The notes: generated by a model from the sequence alone, not told the origin. A stretch of DNA of 37,545 bases from Candidatus Goldiibacteriota bacterium HGW-Goldbacteria-1 (GCA_002839855.1 PGYV01000013.1:1-37545); one strand, 5' to 3'; counted from the stretch's first letter, positions 8,743 through 19,300 are shown. Numbers and translations are program-made.

Positions 8743-9234
8743 ATGCCGATTCTGCTTACAAGGATTGATGACAGATTAATACACGGCCAGGTGGTTGTGG
8801 GCTGGGCGCAGTCTTTAAAGGCCGACCATATAATTGTTGTTAATGATGATGTGGTTAACAATGACATGCAGAAGTTTCTTTTCCGTATGGCTACGCCGAC
8901 GGAAATTAACCTGTCCATTATCAGCGTTAAAGAGGCTGCAATAAAGATAAAAAACAGGGAATTTGATGACGATAAGGCGATTATACTGGTGAAAAGCCCA
9001 AAAGATATCTGCGGAGTAATTGAGGCCGGCGGAAAAATCGGGGAAGTAAATATTGGCGGAATGCATTTTTCAGAGACTAAGATACAGCTTTATGACGCTA
9101 TTTTTGTGGACGGCGACGATGTGGCTGCTTTTCAGCGTATAAATCAGCTGGGAGTGGGCCTTGAAGTAAGAATGGTACCTACTGATTCAAAGAAGGATAT
9201 TTTCAAGGCGATAAAGGAGAAATTTTTAAAATGA
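8743..9234 (+). CDS. PTS EIIB component, mannose/sorbose family
   Basis: 163 residues. The family signature RIDDRLIHGQVVVGW contains the phosphoacceptor His14. The protein is cytoplasmic, receives phosphate from EIIA and donates it to the sugar bound by the EIIC-EIID membrane complex. It begins 8 bases after the EIIA stop. Which hexose is transported cannot be read from the sequence. Confidence 0.95.
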   Translation: MPILLTRIDDRLIHGQVVVGWAQSLKADHIIVVNDDVVNNDMQKFLFRMATPTEINLSIISVKEAAIKIKNREFDDDKAIILVKSPKDICGVIEAGGKIGEVNIGGMHFSETKIQLYDAIFVDGDDVAAFQRINQLGVGLEVRMVPTDSKKDIFKAIKEKFLK

Positions 9235-9247
9235 TGGTGATTATCTG

Positions 9248-10066
9248 ATGGAACTGCAGTATTTTCTGACAAATATTAATATCTATGTGGTTTTGCTGGC
9301 GGCACTTGCGGCAGCAATACTGGAAATAGATAATTATTTTGTAGGGATGACACTTGTTTCCCAGCCGATATTTGCAGGGGCTTTAATAGGTTTTATCTTT
9401 AATGGTGATATTTATACAGGCGTCCTTATGGGAGCCATAGTACAGCTGCTTTGGATTAACGCGCCCCCTGTAGGTGCGTATGTACCTCCTTCGGCATCGG
9501 CAATTGCCATGTCGGCAACGGTATTGGCTTCGTCTATGGGGCAGCAGATACAGGCTGATACTAAAGCTCCCGTGCTTATGTTTGCCCTTATAAGCGCGGC
9601 AGGGATAGGGTATTTTGTAGGCCTTATGGATGTATGGAACAGAAAATTCAATACAAAAATAATGCACCTTTTTGAAGACAAGATAAAAGCGGGAAGGCAG
9701 TCTTTTGTATCAATGATACAGGCAGCCGCAATTACCGCGAAATTGTTAAGGGATTTTCTAGTGTATGCGGTTGTCTTTACGGTGGGAGTTTACCTGGCAA
9801 ATGCCATTTATATAACACTGCCGGATCAGATTATTGATGCTTTCGGTTATGCCTTCTGGGCAATGCCGGCGCTGGGAATTGCGGTGGTTTTTGATATGTT
9901 CAGGACAAAAACAGGGGAAGGGCTTTTTGCGGGTGTGTTTGCGTTAACGTATGTAATTTTTTCATTCCGTAAGCCGGATGTATTTCTTTTTCTGGCAGCA
10001 GTTTTAACCGCTTCTGTGTTTGTGGTTTATAATTCTGTCTGGGGAAAAAAAGGAAAAATAGTATGA
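9248..10066 (+). CDS. PTS EIIC component, mannose/sorbose family membrane permease
   Basis: 272 residues with multiple hydrophobic helices. It carries the ManY-type segments VLMGAIVQLLWINAPPVGAY and PSASAIAMSATVLAS. It forms the sugar channel with EIID. Its stop overlaps the EIID start by 4 bases (ATGA at 10063), a strong sign of coupled translation. Confidence 0.94.
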   Translation: MELQYFLTNINIYVVLLAALAAAILEIDNYFVGMTLVSQPIFAGALIGFIFNGDIYTGVLMGAIVQLLWINAPPVGAYVPPSASAIAMSATVLASSMGQQIQADTKAPVLMFALISAAGIGYFVGLMDVWNRKFNTKIMHLFEDKIKAGRQSFVSMIQAAAITAKLLRDFLVYAVVFTVGVYLANAIYITLPDQIIDAFGYAFWAMPALGIAVVFDMFRTKTGEGLFAGVFALTYVIFSFRKPDVFLFLAAVLTASVFVVYNSVWGKKGKIV

Positions 10067-10842
10067 AAAAAATAAGTGCTTTAGATTTGTTATACAGCGG
10101 ATTTAAACTTAACTTTCTTCAGGCTTCCTGGAATTTTGAAAGGCTGCAGAATGCCGGATTTCTTTTTTCCATTATGAACATACTTAATAAAATTTATGGA
10201 AAGGGCACACCGGCAATGGCTGCCGCGATGAAAAGGCATATAGGTTTTTTTAATACCCATATTTTTTTCAGTTCCGCGGCGCTTGGAGTAATAGCCAGGC
10301 TGGAAGAAAATATTCCGGATACAGATCCGGCCGCGAAAGAGCGTGAAATTGAAAATACAAAAATGGGCATAATGGGGCCCTTGGCGGCCATAGGCGATTC
10401 GCTTTTCTGGTCCGGGATAAAACCCTTTGCCCTGCTCATTGGAGTGGTTATAGTAATGCTTGGCGGAACGCAGCACCCCGGGCTGTGGGTCTGGTCTGTG
10501 GCGGCGGCGTTACTTATTTATAACCTGCCAAGGGTTGTAATAAAGTATTTTCTTCTGTTTAAAGCGTATTATCAGCATCAGGAGCTTTTTGGACTTATAC
10601 AGAAGATAAAGTTTCAGGACATATTAAGAAGCATTAAGATAACCGGAATGGGAGTTCTTGGAATGTTTGCGGGCGTGTACGCGGCAACGGATGAACAGTT
10701 TATTGCTTCTCATTTTGTGGACAGCCTTCTTTTAACCGCGGTTTTTTTAATTACGGTGTCGGCTTTAAAACGCAAGGTATCGGTATCCAGGATACTTATG
10801 GTCTTAATGACTGCCTGCATAATAATAGCATACATATTTTAA
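10063..10842 (+). CDS. PTS EIID component, mannose/sorbose family
   Basis: 259 residues. ManZ-type features include SWNFERLQNAGF near the N-terminus, HIGFFNTHIFF, and MGPLAAIGDSLFWSGIKPF in the middle, with membrane helices towards the C-terminus. EIID occurs only in the mannose/sorbose PTS family, so it confirms the family of the whole permease. It is followed after 12 bases by HPr. Confidence 0.95.
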   Translation: MKKISALDLLYSGFKLNFLQASWNFERLQNAGFLFSIMNILNKIYGKGTPAMAAAMKRHIGFFNTHIFFSSAALGVIARLEENIPDTDPAAKEREIENTKMGIMGPLAAIGDSLFWSGIKPFALLIGVVIVMLGGTQHPGLWVWSVAAALLIYNLPRVVIKYFLLFKAYYQHQELFGLIQKIKFQDILRSIKITGMGVLGMFAGVYAATDEQFIASHFVDSLLLTAVFLITVSALKRKVSVSRILMVLMTACIIIAYIF

Positions 10843-10854
10843 GGGAGAATTGTG

Positions 10855-11127
10855 ATGGAATACAGTAAAAAAGTTAAGGTAATAAACAAACTTGGCTTCC
10901 ACTTAAGGGCGGTAGCTGTTTTTGTAAAAGAGTCGGAAAAATACAAATCGCTTATCAAGGTAAAAAACGGCGATGTGGAAGCCGATGGTAAAAGCATTAT
11001 GGGTTTAATGACCCTTATTGCGGCGCAGGGAATGGAAATAGAGATAAAAGCCGAAGGCCAGGACGCAAAAGAGGCCGTAGGCAAGCTTGTTAAAGTGGTG
11101 GAAAACAAATTTGGGGAGAAAGAATAA
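10855..11127 (+). CDS. ptsH: Phosphocarrier protein HPr (active-site motif altered)
   Basis: 90 residues from ATG 10855. The GTG at 10852 would also be in frame but is only 4 bases from the AGGGAG site at 10842, so ATG is preferred. HPr shuttles phosphate from EI to the EIIA proteins. The phosphoacceptor is His16 in LGFHLRAVAVF; the usual H-A-R-P is H-L-R-A here, so the Ala and the Pro beside the essential Arg are both replaced. The regulatory Ser (Ser47) in GKSIMGLMTL is kept, in the exact context HPr kinase recognises. Both phosphorylation sites are therefore present, next to EI and in one cluster with hprK. Confidence 0.93.
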   Translation: MEYSKKVKVINKLGFHLRAVAVFVKESEKYKSLIKVKNGDVEADGKSIMGLMTLIAAQGMEIEIKAEGQDAKEAVGKLVKVVENKFGEKE

Positions 11128-12869
11128 TGTATAAAGGAATACCCGCCTCTCCGGGAATTGTAATCGGGCAGGCATATGTAATTAACAAAAAGAGCGCGGA
11201 GATTACAAAAAGAATCATAGTTCCCGCGCTGGTGGAAGCCGAAATTCAGCGGCTAAGAAAAGCCGTTGAAAAGACCAAGATTGACATCATGTCAATTAAG
11301 GAAAAGGTCATATATGATATCGGAAACTCCGAAGCTGATATTTTTAACGCGTACCTTATGCTGCTTGAAGACCGGATGTTTGCCGGGAAATCAGAGACGA
11401 TAATAAAAACAGAGTCTGTAAATGCGGAATACGCGCTTATGCAGGTGTTAAAAGAGTATGCGGAATTTTTCAATAAAATTTCCGACAGTTATCTGAAAGA
11501 ACGAGGCAGAGACATATCCGGGCTTGTTGAAAAAATTATTAAAAATCTGGCTGAATTAAAAACCAAAGATGGTGACGCTCCGGCTGATAAATATATTGTT
11601 GTGGCGCATGACCTTACTCCTGCGGACACCGCGGAAATGGATAAAGGTAAAGTGATGGGTTTTGTAACGGAAATAGGCGGTGCTACATCGCACACCGCCA
11701 TTGTGGCAAGGTCCCTTGAAATCCCGGCGGTGGTGGGTGTGCGAGATATTACGGCAACGCTGAACACGGGGGATATTCTGATACTTGACGGTGAAAAAGG
11801 CATTGTAGCGGTAAATCCCGGGGCAAAAGTAATGAATGCTTACAGGGAAGAACAGAAGAAGTACACGCTTAAACTTCGTATGTTAAAAAGGTTAAAAACA
11901 CTTGAAGCTGTCACAGTGGATAAACATAAGGTGGAGCTTAATGCTAATATAGAGTTCCCTGAAGAAATAGGCGCTGTGCTTGAAAATAACGCTGACGGCG
12001 TCGGACTTTTCAGGACAGAATTTATATATATGAATAAAATGAATCTGCCGTCGGAAGAAGAACAGTTTGAGTCTTATAAAACAGTTATTACCAAGATGGG
12101 GAATAAATCAGTGACAATCAGGACAATGGATATAGGCGGGGATAAGTTTCTGCCGTATTTCAAGATAATGCCGGAACAGAATCCGTTTCTGGGGTTAAGG
12201 GCAATAAGGCTGTCTTTGGCAAATCAGAATATTTTCAGGCTGCAGTTAAGGGCTATACTTCGGGCTTCTGCTTTTGGGAAAGCCAGGATTATGTTTCCTA
12301 TGGTTTCGGTTATAGAAGAAATTGAAGAGGCAAAAAAGATTTTAGAAGAAGTTAAGTTTGATCTGAAAAGCAAAAAAGTTGTATATGACGAACAGATAAA
12401 AGTGGGTACAATGATAGAAGTCCCATCTGCGGTATTAATGTCCGCGGAAATTGCCAAACACGTTGACTTTTTCAGCATAGGCACAAACGACCTTATTCAG
12501 TATACCGTGGCGGTGGACAGGGGCAATGAAGCAGTCGCGCATCTATATGACGGGCTAAATCCTGCTGTTTTAAGAAGTATTAAGATGACAGTTGACAGTG
12601 CGCATAAAAACGGCATTAAGGTGTCAGTCTGCGGGGAAATGGCAGGCCAGCCGTATATGGCATTTATTCTCATTGGGCTTGGGGTGGATGAACTTTCAGG
12701 TAATTCCGCTTCTATTTTGTCGGTTAAAAAAATGATACGCAGCATAAAGTTTCAGAGCGCCCTTGAAACGGCTGATGCTGCATTGAAAATGGAGAAAGCA
12801 TCGGATATAAAAAGTTTCCTGACCGCAAAGGTCAATCAGTTACTGTATGAAACTGAGAAAGGTGCCTAA
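11127..12869 (+). CDS. ptsI: PTS enzyme I (phosphoenolpyruvate-protein phosphotransferase)
   Basis: 580 residues, typical length. The N-terminal HPr-binding and phosphohistidine domain contains GGATSHTAIVARSLEIPA with active His189. The PEP-binding TIM barrel has GVGLFRTEFIYM, IRTMDIGGDK, and SVCGEMAGQP with the catalytic Cys. EI takes phosphate from PEP and passes it to HPr. The start codon overlaps the HPr stop by one base, so EI and HPr are co-made. This is the only EI in the window. Confidence 0.97.
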   Translation: MYKGIPASPGIVIGQAYVINKKSAEITKRIIVPALVEAEIQRLRKAVEKTKIDIMSIKEKVIYDIGNSEADIFNAYLMLLEDRMFAGKSETIIKTESVNAEYALMQVLKEYAEFFNKISDSYLKERGRDISGLVEKIIKNLAELKTKDGDAPADKYIVVAHDLTPADTAEMDKGKVMGFVTEIGGATSHTAIVARSLEIPAVVGVRDITATLNTGDILILDGEKGIVAVNPGAKVMNAYREEQKKYTLKLRMLKRLKTLEAVTVDKHKVELNANIEFPEEIGAVLENNADGVGLFRTEFIYMNKMNLPSEEEQFESYKTVITKMGNKSVTIRTMDIGGDKFLPYFKIMPEQNPFLGLRAIRLSLANQNIFRLQLRAILRASAFGKARIMFPMVSVIEEIEEAKKILEEVKFDLKSKKVVYDEQIKVGTMIEVPSAVLMSAEIAKHVDFFSIGTNDLIQYTVAVDRGNEAVAHLYDGLNPAVLRSIKMTVDSAHKNGIKVSVCGEMAGQPYMAFILIGLGVDELSGNSASILSVKKMIRSIKFQSALETADAALKMEKASDIKSFLTAKVNQLLYETEKGA

Positions 12870-13736
12870 ATGAGAGTGAAAAAAGCGGTAATACCCGTAG
12901 CGGGAATGGGGACACGTTTTATGCCTTACACAAAAGCCGTGCCTAAAGAGATGCTTCCTATAATAGACATTCCTTCAATACATTTTATAATTGAAGAGGC
13001 TATAAATTCGGGGATTGAAGAGGTGCTTTTTATCACCGCTGCCGGTAAAGGCAGTATAAAAGAGTACTTTGAAAAGAAACCCGAACTGGAAAAAATACTT
13101 AAAAAAAAGGCGGGCCCTGAAATATTAAAGCAGTATTACAGGATACCCACAGATTTTAAAAAAAGTTTTATAACGCAAAAAACGCCGAAAGGCCTGGGCG
13201 ATGCCATTATGCATGCAAAGGATTTCGTTGGAAAAGAAAGTTTTGCCGTTTTTCTTCCGGATGATATTGTTTTTTCCGGGGTTCCGGTAATGAAGCAGAT
13301 GATTGACACTATGACAAAATATAAAAAGCACGTTATAGGCGTTGAGGCGGTGGAAAAAAAGATGATAAGTTCTTACGGTATCATAAAACCTGAAAAAATA
13401 GGCAATAAGGTTTATAAAATTACCGATATGGCTGAAAAACCGGCAATTAAGGACGCGTTTTCCAATCTTGGTATTGTGGGAAGGTATATCCTGCCGGCTT
13501 CTATTTTTGGATATATTAAAGAGACAAAGCCCGGTAAACATGGCGAGATTCAGTTAACGGACGCCCTGCGTATGGTAATGCACAATGAAGGGCTTATAGC
13601 GGATGAATTTGACGGCGACAGGTGCGATACAGGGGATAAATACGGCTATCTGCTTGCCATAATAAAATATGCCGCCGCGCAGGAAAATATAAAAAGCAGG
13701 CTGAAAAAAGACATTAAAAAAATATTTAAGTTATAA
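12870..13736 (+). CDS. galU: UTP-glucose-1-phosphate uridylyltransferase
   Basis: 288 residues. The nucleotidyltransferase motif VAGMGTRFMPYTKAVPKEML is at the N-terminus, followed by AAGKGSIKEYFE and, later, DMAEKPAIKDAFSNLGIVGRY. The enzyme makes UDP-glucose for polysaccharide, glycolipid and protein-glycan synthesis. It starts immediately after the EI stop with no gap, so it looks like part of the PTS operon. That would link hexose uptake to sugar-nucleotide supply for the envelope genes nearby. Confidence 0.95.
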   Translation: MRVKKAVIPVAGMGTRFMPYTKAVPKEMLPIIDIPSIHFIIEEAINSGIEEVLFITAAGKGSIKEYFEKKPELEKILKKKAGPEILKQYYRIPTDFKKSFITQKTPKGLGDAIMHAKDFVGKESFAVFLPDDIVFSGVPVMKQMIDTMTKYKKHVIGVEAVEKKMISSYGIIKPEKIGNKVYKITDMAEKPAIKDAFSNLGIVGRYILPASIFGYIKETKPGKHGEIQLTDALRMVMHNEGLIADEFDGDRCDTGDKYGYLLAIIKYAAAQENIKSRLKKDIKKIFKL

Positions 13737-13775
13737 AATTTGGTTTATCAGCAATATATCATTTTGGAGGGAGTC

Positions 13776-14276
13776 ATGATATCAGAATTTACAAAACTAC
13801 TTTCCATAATTAATTCTAATAAAGCGCCTGAAGAAATAGCAATGGGAGTGGTTTTTGGAATGTTTGCGGGTTTTCTGCTTCTGGCGCCGTTTAATGCCGT
13901 AATAATTTTTTTCCTGATACTTATTTTAAACGTGAATACCGCCGCATTTTTTCTTTTCACCGGTATATTCAAACTTATCACTTTTTTAATTGACCCTTTG
14001 GGTGATATGTTGGGCAGGGCGGTTCTGACGGTGCCGTTTTTAGAGCCTGTCTTTTCAAAGATGGCGGAAATGCCCCTTGTCCCGTTTACAAAATTTAATA
14101 ATACGGTAATTATGGGCGATTTTATAATAGGTATTTTATTAATTGTTCCGGTCTGGATGGGGACGATGAAAATAATTGAATACTATAGAAAGAATCTGCA
14201 GAAAAACATTAAGAAATTTGGCATTGTCAAAGCACTTAAAGCCGGTAATTTTTTTGAAGGAGGAAGTGAAGAATGA
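13776..14276 (+). CDS. TIGR03546-like membrane protein
   Basis: 166 residues from ATG 13776. I chose this start because GGAGGGAG (13766-13773) lies just before it; an upstream TTG at 13740 has no ribosome site. The protein has an N-terminal cytoplasmic helix, then hydrophobic segments containing VVFGMFAGFLLLAPFNAVI and LNVNTAAFFLF, a polar middle, and a further membrane helix near residue 120. From memory this matches the uncharacterised TIGR03546 family, found beside TIGR03545 in a small share of outer-membrane bacteria. The downstream partner overlaps it by 4 bases (ATGA). Function unknown; an envelope role is inferred. Confidence 0.75.
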   Translation: MISEFTKLLSIINSNKAPEEIAMGVVFGMFAGFLLLAPFNAVIIFFLILILNVNTAAFFLFTGIFKLITFLIDPLGDMLGRAVLTVPFLEPVFSKMAEMPLVPFTKFNNTVIMGDFIIGILLIVPVWMGTMKIIEYYRKNLQKNIKKFGIVKALKAGNFFEGGSEE

Positions 14277-16132
14277 AACTTCTCAGAAAAAACGGCATCA
14301 TTGCCCTTGCGATATTTATTGTAATATCTTTACTTTTTGGTTTTTTCTTTCTTGATTTAATTGCGAAAAATACTGTTATAAATTTTGGAGAGAGAGTTTT
14401 TAAGGCGAAAGTAGAGATTGCAAAACTTGACGTTCAGATATTAAAAGGCAAAGTTGTGCTTGAGGGTATTGCAGTGGCCGACAGAAATAATCCGATGAAA
14501 AACCTTTTTCAGGCGCAAAACGCCGGTTTTGACCTTATGACATCGCAGCTTCCGGGCGGTAAGGTCATAATAGATACTGTATTAATTGAAGGTGTGACGG
14601 CAGGCGGGGCAAGAAAAATATCCGGGCAGCTGTCTGAAGCAAAGCTTAGGGCAATTGAAAAAAAAGACGCAAAGCTTGCGGAAAAAACTGAATTCGCGCA
14701 CGGGCTTGGGGTAAAAGCCTTTGAGCGGGGTAAAGCGCAGATAGCCGATAAATTACCCATAACCAGCATGGAAGACATTCAGGATAAATTTAAATCAAAA
14801 GACAGCTTAAATATCGCGGCGAAAGAAAGCCTTGAATCATATAAAATGATTAATGAAGCCGGCGGAAAAATCACACAGAAAAAAGACGAAATACTGAATT
14901 CTATAAATACAACGGATATTAATAAAAAAGCGGAAGATATGAAAAAAGCGGCTGAAAACCTTAAAGGGATAAAAGTGTCATCTGTTGAAGATATTCCCGC
15001 GGCAAAAGCCAAACTTGATGAACTAAATAAAGTGTACGCGGAACTTCAGGACGCAAAGAAACAGCTTGAAGGGATAAAAATAAAGGCGGAAAGTTTTTAT
15101 GCGTATTCGGCATCATCGCTTAATGAAATAGAAGCAGCCAAAGAAAGGGATGTTAACAGGGCCATGTCGATGATGAACATTAACATCTTAAACCCTTCAG
15201 AAATAGAAAAAGCGCTGATTGGCCCTGTATGGTATTCAAGGATACGCAATTTGCTTGATACGGCCCGCCTTGCCAACAGGTATATTCCGGTTAAAAAGAA
15301 GAAGAAATACGCGGAAATTAAAAGGCTGCACGGGACAGACATAATATTTACTGACAAACAGTACCCTTCTTTCTGGATAAAAAAACTGTCACTATCCGGA
15401 GGTTCCGCTGAAAATACTGGGTTGGGGATATCGGGGACGATTACAGATTTGACCGCGGAACAGTACATAACCGGCATGCCGATAAGGATTAACTTAAACG
15501 GGGTTAAAGGCAATAAAAATGTAGTTGTGGACGGCGTAATTGATCACAGGGAAAAGATAAACGATTCCATTACGGCTGTTATGTCCGGTATGCCGGAAGA
15601 ATATACTGCCGGATACGGAAACGTTAGTATGAAATCAAGAAATCTGCGTTCAAAAGTAACCCTTATAAACAAGGACAGCTTTATTTCAATAAAAGGAAGC
15701 GCGGAAATAAACAATCCGGTTTTCACTGCGGGAAACACCAAGGACCTTACATATCAGGCCTTAAGTTCAATTGACGGTATCGCGGTCGGGTTCGCGCTTA
15801 TTAACGGCGTAAACGGCCTTAGCATTGATATAAACTCTGATATCAAAGACCGGCTTACAAAAGCAGCTGCAAAGCTGTATGGGAAAAAAGCTGAAGAACT
15901 GAAAAAACGTCTTAACGATCAGGTGGAAAATACGATTAAATCAGAGAAAGATAAGCTTTTAAAGCAGGCGGACGGATATAAAGCGCAGCTGATTTCAAAA
16001 ACGGGCGGTTATGCGTCTTCTCTTAAAGATGCGGAAGCGGAAATAGAAAAAGTAAAATCCGAAATAAACAGCAAAATATCAGCAGCGCAGAAAAAAGGAA
16101 CTGAAAATATGTTAAAAGGTATTTTAAAATAA
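14273..16132 (+). CDS. TIGR03545-like envelope protein
   Basis: 619 residues. One membrane anchor (about 9-29) is followed by a short domain with VEIAKLDVQILKGKVVLEGI, which resembles the opening of AsmA-like proteins. Then come a long Lys/Glu/Ala-rich helical region (about 184-275), a beta-rich part with WIKKLSLSGG (about 360-520), and a second coiled-coil-like tail (526-619). From family knowledge this is the TIGR03545 partner of TIGR03546, confined to diderms and of unknown role. AsmA-like architecture would suggest lipid or outer-membrane biogenesis, but that is only inference. Confidence 0.78.
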   Translation: MKLLRKNGIIALAIFIVISLLFGFFFLDLIAKNTVINFGERVFKAKVEIAKLDVQILKGKVVLEGIAVADRNNPMKNLFQAQNAGFDLMTSQLPGGKVIIDTVLIEGVTAGGARKISGQLSEAKLRAIEKKDAKLAEKTEFAHGLGVKAFERGKAQIADKLPITSMEDIQDKFKSKDSLNIAAKESLESYKMINEAGGKITQKKDEILNSINTTDINKKAEDMKKAAENLKGIKVSSVEDIPAAKAKLDELNKVYAELQDAKKQLEGIKIKAESFYAYSASSLNEIEAAKERDVNRAMSMMNINILNPSEIEKALIGPVWYSRIRNLLDTARLANRYIPVKKKKKYAEIKRLHGTDIIFTDKQYPSFWIKKLSLSGGSAENTGLGISGTITDLTAEQYITGMPIRINLNGVKGNKNVVVDGVIDHREKINDSITAVMSGMPEEYTAGYGNVSMKSRNLRSKVTLINKDSFISIKGSAEINNPVFTAGNTKDLTYQALSSIDGIAVGFALINGVNGLSIDINSDIKDRLTKAAAKLYGKKAEELKKRLNDQVENTIKSEKDKLLKQADGYKAQLISKTGGYASSLKDAEAEIEKVKSEINSKISAAQKKGTENMLKGILK

Positions 16133-16187
16133 ATTATTAACTTTTTTTATTTGAGCATATGAGTTATATTTTTTTCGGCAAAAAAAA

Positions 16188-16216
16188 TGGACATTTAACA
16201 AACGGCTTTGTATAAT
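16188..16216 (+). promoter_or_regulatory. Putative sigma-70 promoter of polC
   Basis: TGGACA (16188-16193), 17 bases, then a perfect TATAAT (16211-16216). It leaves a leader of about 100 bases before the ATG at 16325. The leader contains a small ACGGT-N8-ACCGT hairpin at 16260-16277 of unknown meaning. Confidence 0.55.
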
Positions 16217-16324
16217 GAAATGTCTTTAAAAATTACAATGCCTTGTGTTATTTATGTATACGGTATCTTAAAACCGTTTATAGCCGCATAAGGCCTAAAA
16301 AACAATCACGAAAAGGTCGTATAT

Positions 16325-19300
16325 ATGTCTTCAGCTTATATCATTAAAATTGACAGTGAAGAAACAAAGAGAATCCTGAATGAAAACCTTCCTGCTCTAA
16401 AGGATGACCCTTCAGCTGAATTAATATCATTTAACCGTGTGGAATTAAACGGCAAAGGCAGTGATTTTAAGGTTGAAGTCACCCTGGATATCAAAGAGGG
16501 CGTGACGGCCGTGTACCTCTGCGCGCTTAAAGGCGTTATAGAGAATAATGCCAAGATGCCGGCTTCTTTTAATATAAATTTTGAAGAAGGCGGCGCTACA
16601 GAGAAACAGATAAAGGAATTATGGGCGTTTTTTGCCGAAAGGGTTGACGAGGCGCGCACCTGGCTTTTAAGTACAAAACCTTCATTTCCGGGAAACGGGC
16701 TGGAACTTATCTGCGAAAACGAATTCATTGCCGGCAAACTTTCCGACTTCAGGGTGCAGGCTTCTATAAGAAAAGGAATCAGGGAATTTTTCGGAAGGGA
16801 CATTGAGATTACTTCCGTTAAAACTTCGGCGATGCCCGCGGAACAGCCGGCGGCAGAACCTGAGGCGGCTTCCATAAAAATAACGGGCAAGCGGGAAAAA
16901 GAAAGCAAGGTGCTTGTAACGGAAGAAGTAAAGGGTGCCGTTAAACTAATAAATTCAATATCAGAAGCCGGGAAATACGTTTTAGAAGGCAGGGTGTTTT
17001 TTGACCCGGATGCCGAACCAATAAGCGAACTTAAAAATAAAAAAGGCACATATATTGTAAAGTTTTATATTACGGATGACGCGGATACTTTAAAATGTAT
17101 AGCTTTTGTTGATGAAAATGACGGGCTTAGGGATACGTTATCCACGCTTTCTTATGTAAGGCTTTCGGCGGAAGTGTCATATGATGACCGTGACGGCGAA
17201 TTATCCGCAAAAGTAAGAAGAATAAACCGGATTAAAGCGCCGGAGCGGCATGATACTGCAGCGGCAAAAAGAGTGGAACTTCACGCGCACACCAAATTAA
17301 GCGCAATGGATTCATTAATGGCGCTGGATGATTACATAAAGACCGCGGCTAACTGGGGCCACACAGCGGTGGCAATAACCGACCATGGAGTGGTGCACTC
17401 TTTCCCGGACGCGTATAACAGGCTTGTCGGCTATTATGAAAAAAAGCATAAAGACCTTTTTACCAAAGACAGAACAAGGCGCGAAGGATATCTGGATGCA
17501 ATTGAAAAAAGGGGCGCCACAAAACTTATCTTTGGCATGGAAGGGTATCTTGTGGATGACAGGGAAGCCAAAGACGAAGAACATGATAAACCATGGCACA
17601 TAATAATACTTGCAAAAAATTATACCGGTTTAAAGAACCTGTACAAAATTGTTTCCGCTTCACACCTTGAATATTTTTACAAAAAACCACGGATACCGCG
17701 TTCGCTTTTAAATGCCAACAGGGAAGGGCTTGTCCTTGGCACGGCGTGTTATCTGGGTGAACTTTATCAGGCGATTCTTGAACAGAAGCAGGAAAAAGTA
17801 ATAGAAGAGATAGCCGCCCGTTATGATTACTTTGAAATACAGCCGGATACAAATAACATGTTTCTTCTGAAAAACGGAACTCTGGCATCCATAGAAGACC
17901 TTCACAGGATAAATAAACGCATAGTGGAACTTGGAAAGAAAATGTATAAACCTGTGGCTGCCACCTGTGATGTGCACTTTTTAAATAAAAAAGACCGCAC
18001 CTACAGGGAATTTCTGATGTTGGCAATGGGGTTTGATGAGGCGGATGCGGAGCTGTATTTAAGGACCACCGATGAAATGCTTGAAGAGTTTGCTTATCTG
18101 GGGCCGGAATCTGCCAAAGAAGTGGTAATTACAGCCCCGCAGAAAATTGCAGCCATGATAGAACCTGCTTTGGAACCGGTACCGTCAAAAATTCATCCGC
18201 CTTCGCTTCCTGATGCTGACAATAAAATACGTGAAGCCACATGGAACCGCGCGGGTGAACTGTATGGTGATAATGTTCTGCCGGAAGTTAAAGAAAGGAT
18301 AGACAGGGAGCTTAAATCCATCATAGGTAATAATTACGCGGTGCTTTATTTGATAGCAAAAGTGATGGTGGAACGCAGCAATCTGGACGGTTATATTGTG
18401 GGTTCAAGGGGTTCTGTGGGGTCGTCAATTGTGGCGTATCTTTGCGGGATATCAGAAGTCAACCCCCTGCAGGCGCACCACCTTTGCCCTAAATGCAAAT
18501 ACATGGAATTCATAGATACGGAACTTGCGGGAGTGGACATGGATCCTAAAAAATGCCCGCAGTGCAAAACTGAAATGACGCGCGACGGTTTCAATATACC
18601 CTTTGAAACTTTCATGGGGTTTAAAGGCGATAAAGTCCCGGATATAGACCTTAACTTTTCCGGCGAATATCAGGAAAAGATACACAATTTTCTTATAAAT
18701 ATGTTCGGTAAAGAAAAGGTCTTTAAAGCCGGTACAATTAACACGCTGCAGCAGAATGCCATAAAAAAAGATTTCATGAGTAAATATATAGAAAAAACCG
18801 GAGCTAATCTTAAAAACGCAGAAAAGATGAGGCTGGCCATGGGATGCGCAGACGTAAAGCGCGGCACAGGACAGCACCCGGGCGGGCTTATGCTTGTTCC
18901 CGATGACAAGGAAATATGCGATTTTACCCCGGTGCAGTACGCGCCGGATAAGGTATCCATTACCACGCACTTTGATTACCATTTTATACATGATACGCTT
19001 GTAAAGATAGATGCCCTTGGACACGAATTGCCCACAAGTTTAAAACACATCTGCGAGGATTTAAATATTAAAGTAACTGATATACCCATTGATGACAAAA
19101 AAACCATGCAGATTTTCAGCAGTTTAAAACCGCTGAATGTAAACCCTGAAAATTATGACAGTCAGATAGGCACACTGGGTGTTCCGGAATTTGGCACCGG
19201 TTTTTTAAGGCAGATGTTAAATGACACCAAGCCAAAGACTTTTTCGGAACTTGTTTATATCTCCGGGCTTTCACACGGGACCAATGTGTGGGTGGGAAAC

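Noticed and set aside
17593-17615. Sigma-54 promoter-like TGGCAC and TTGCA
   Set aside because: The distance between the two boxes is too long for -24/-12 and the site is inside polC.
18452-19024. 190-residue minus-strand frame inside polC
   Set aside because: It covers the catalytic core of PolC, which is clearly coding on the plus strand.
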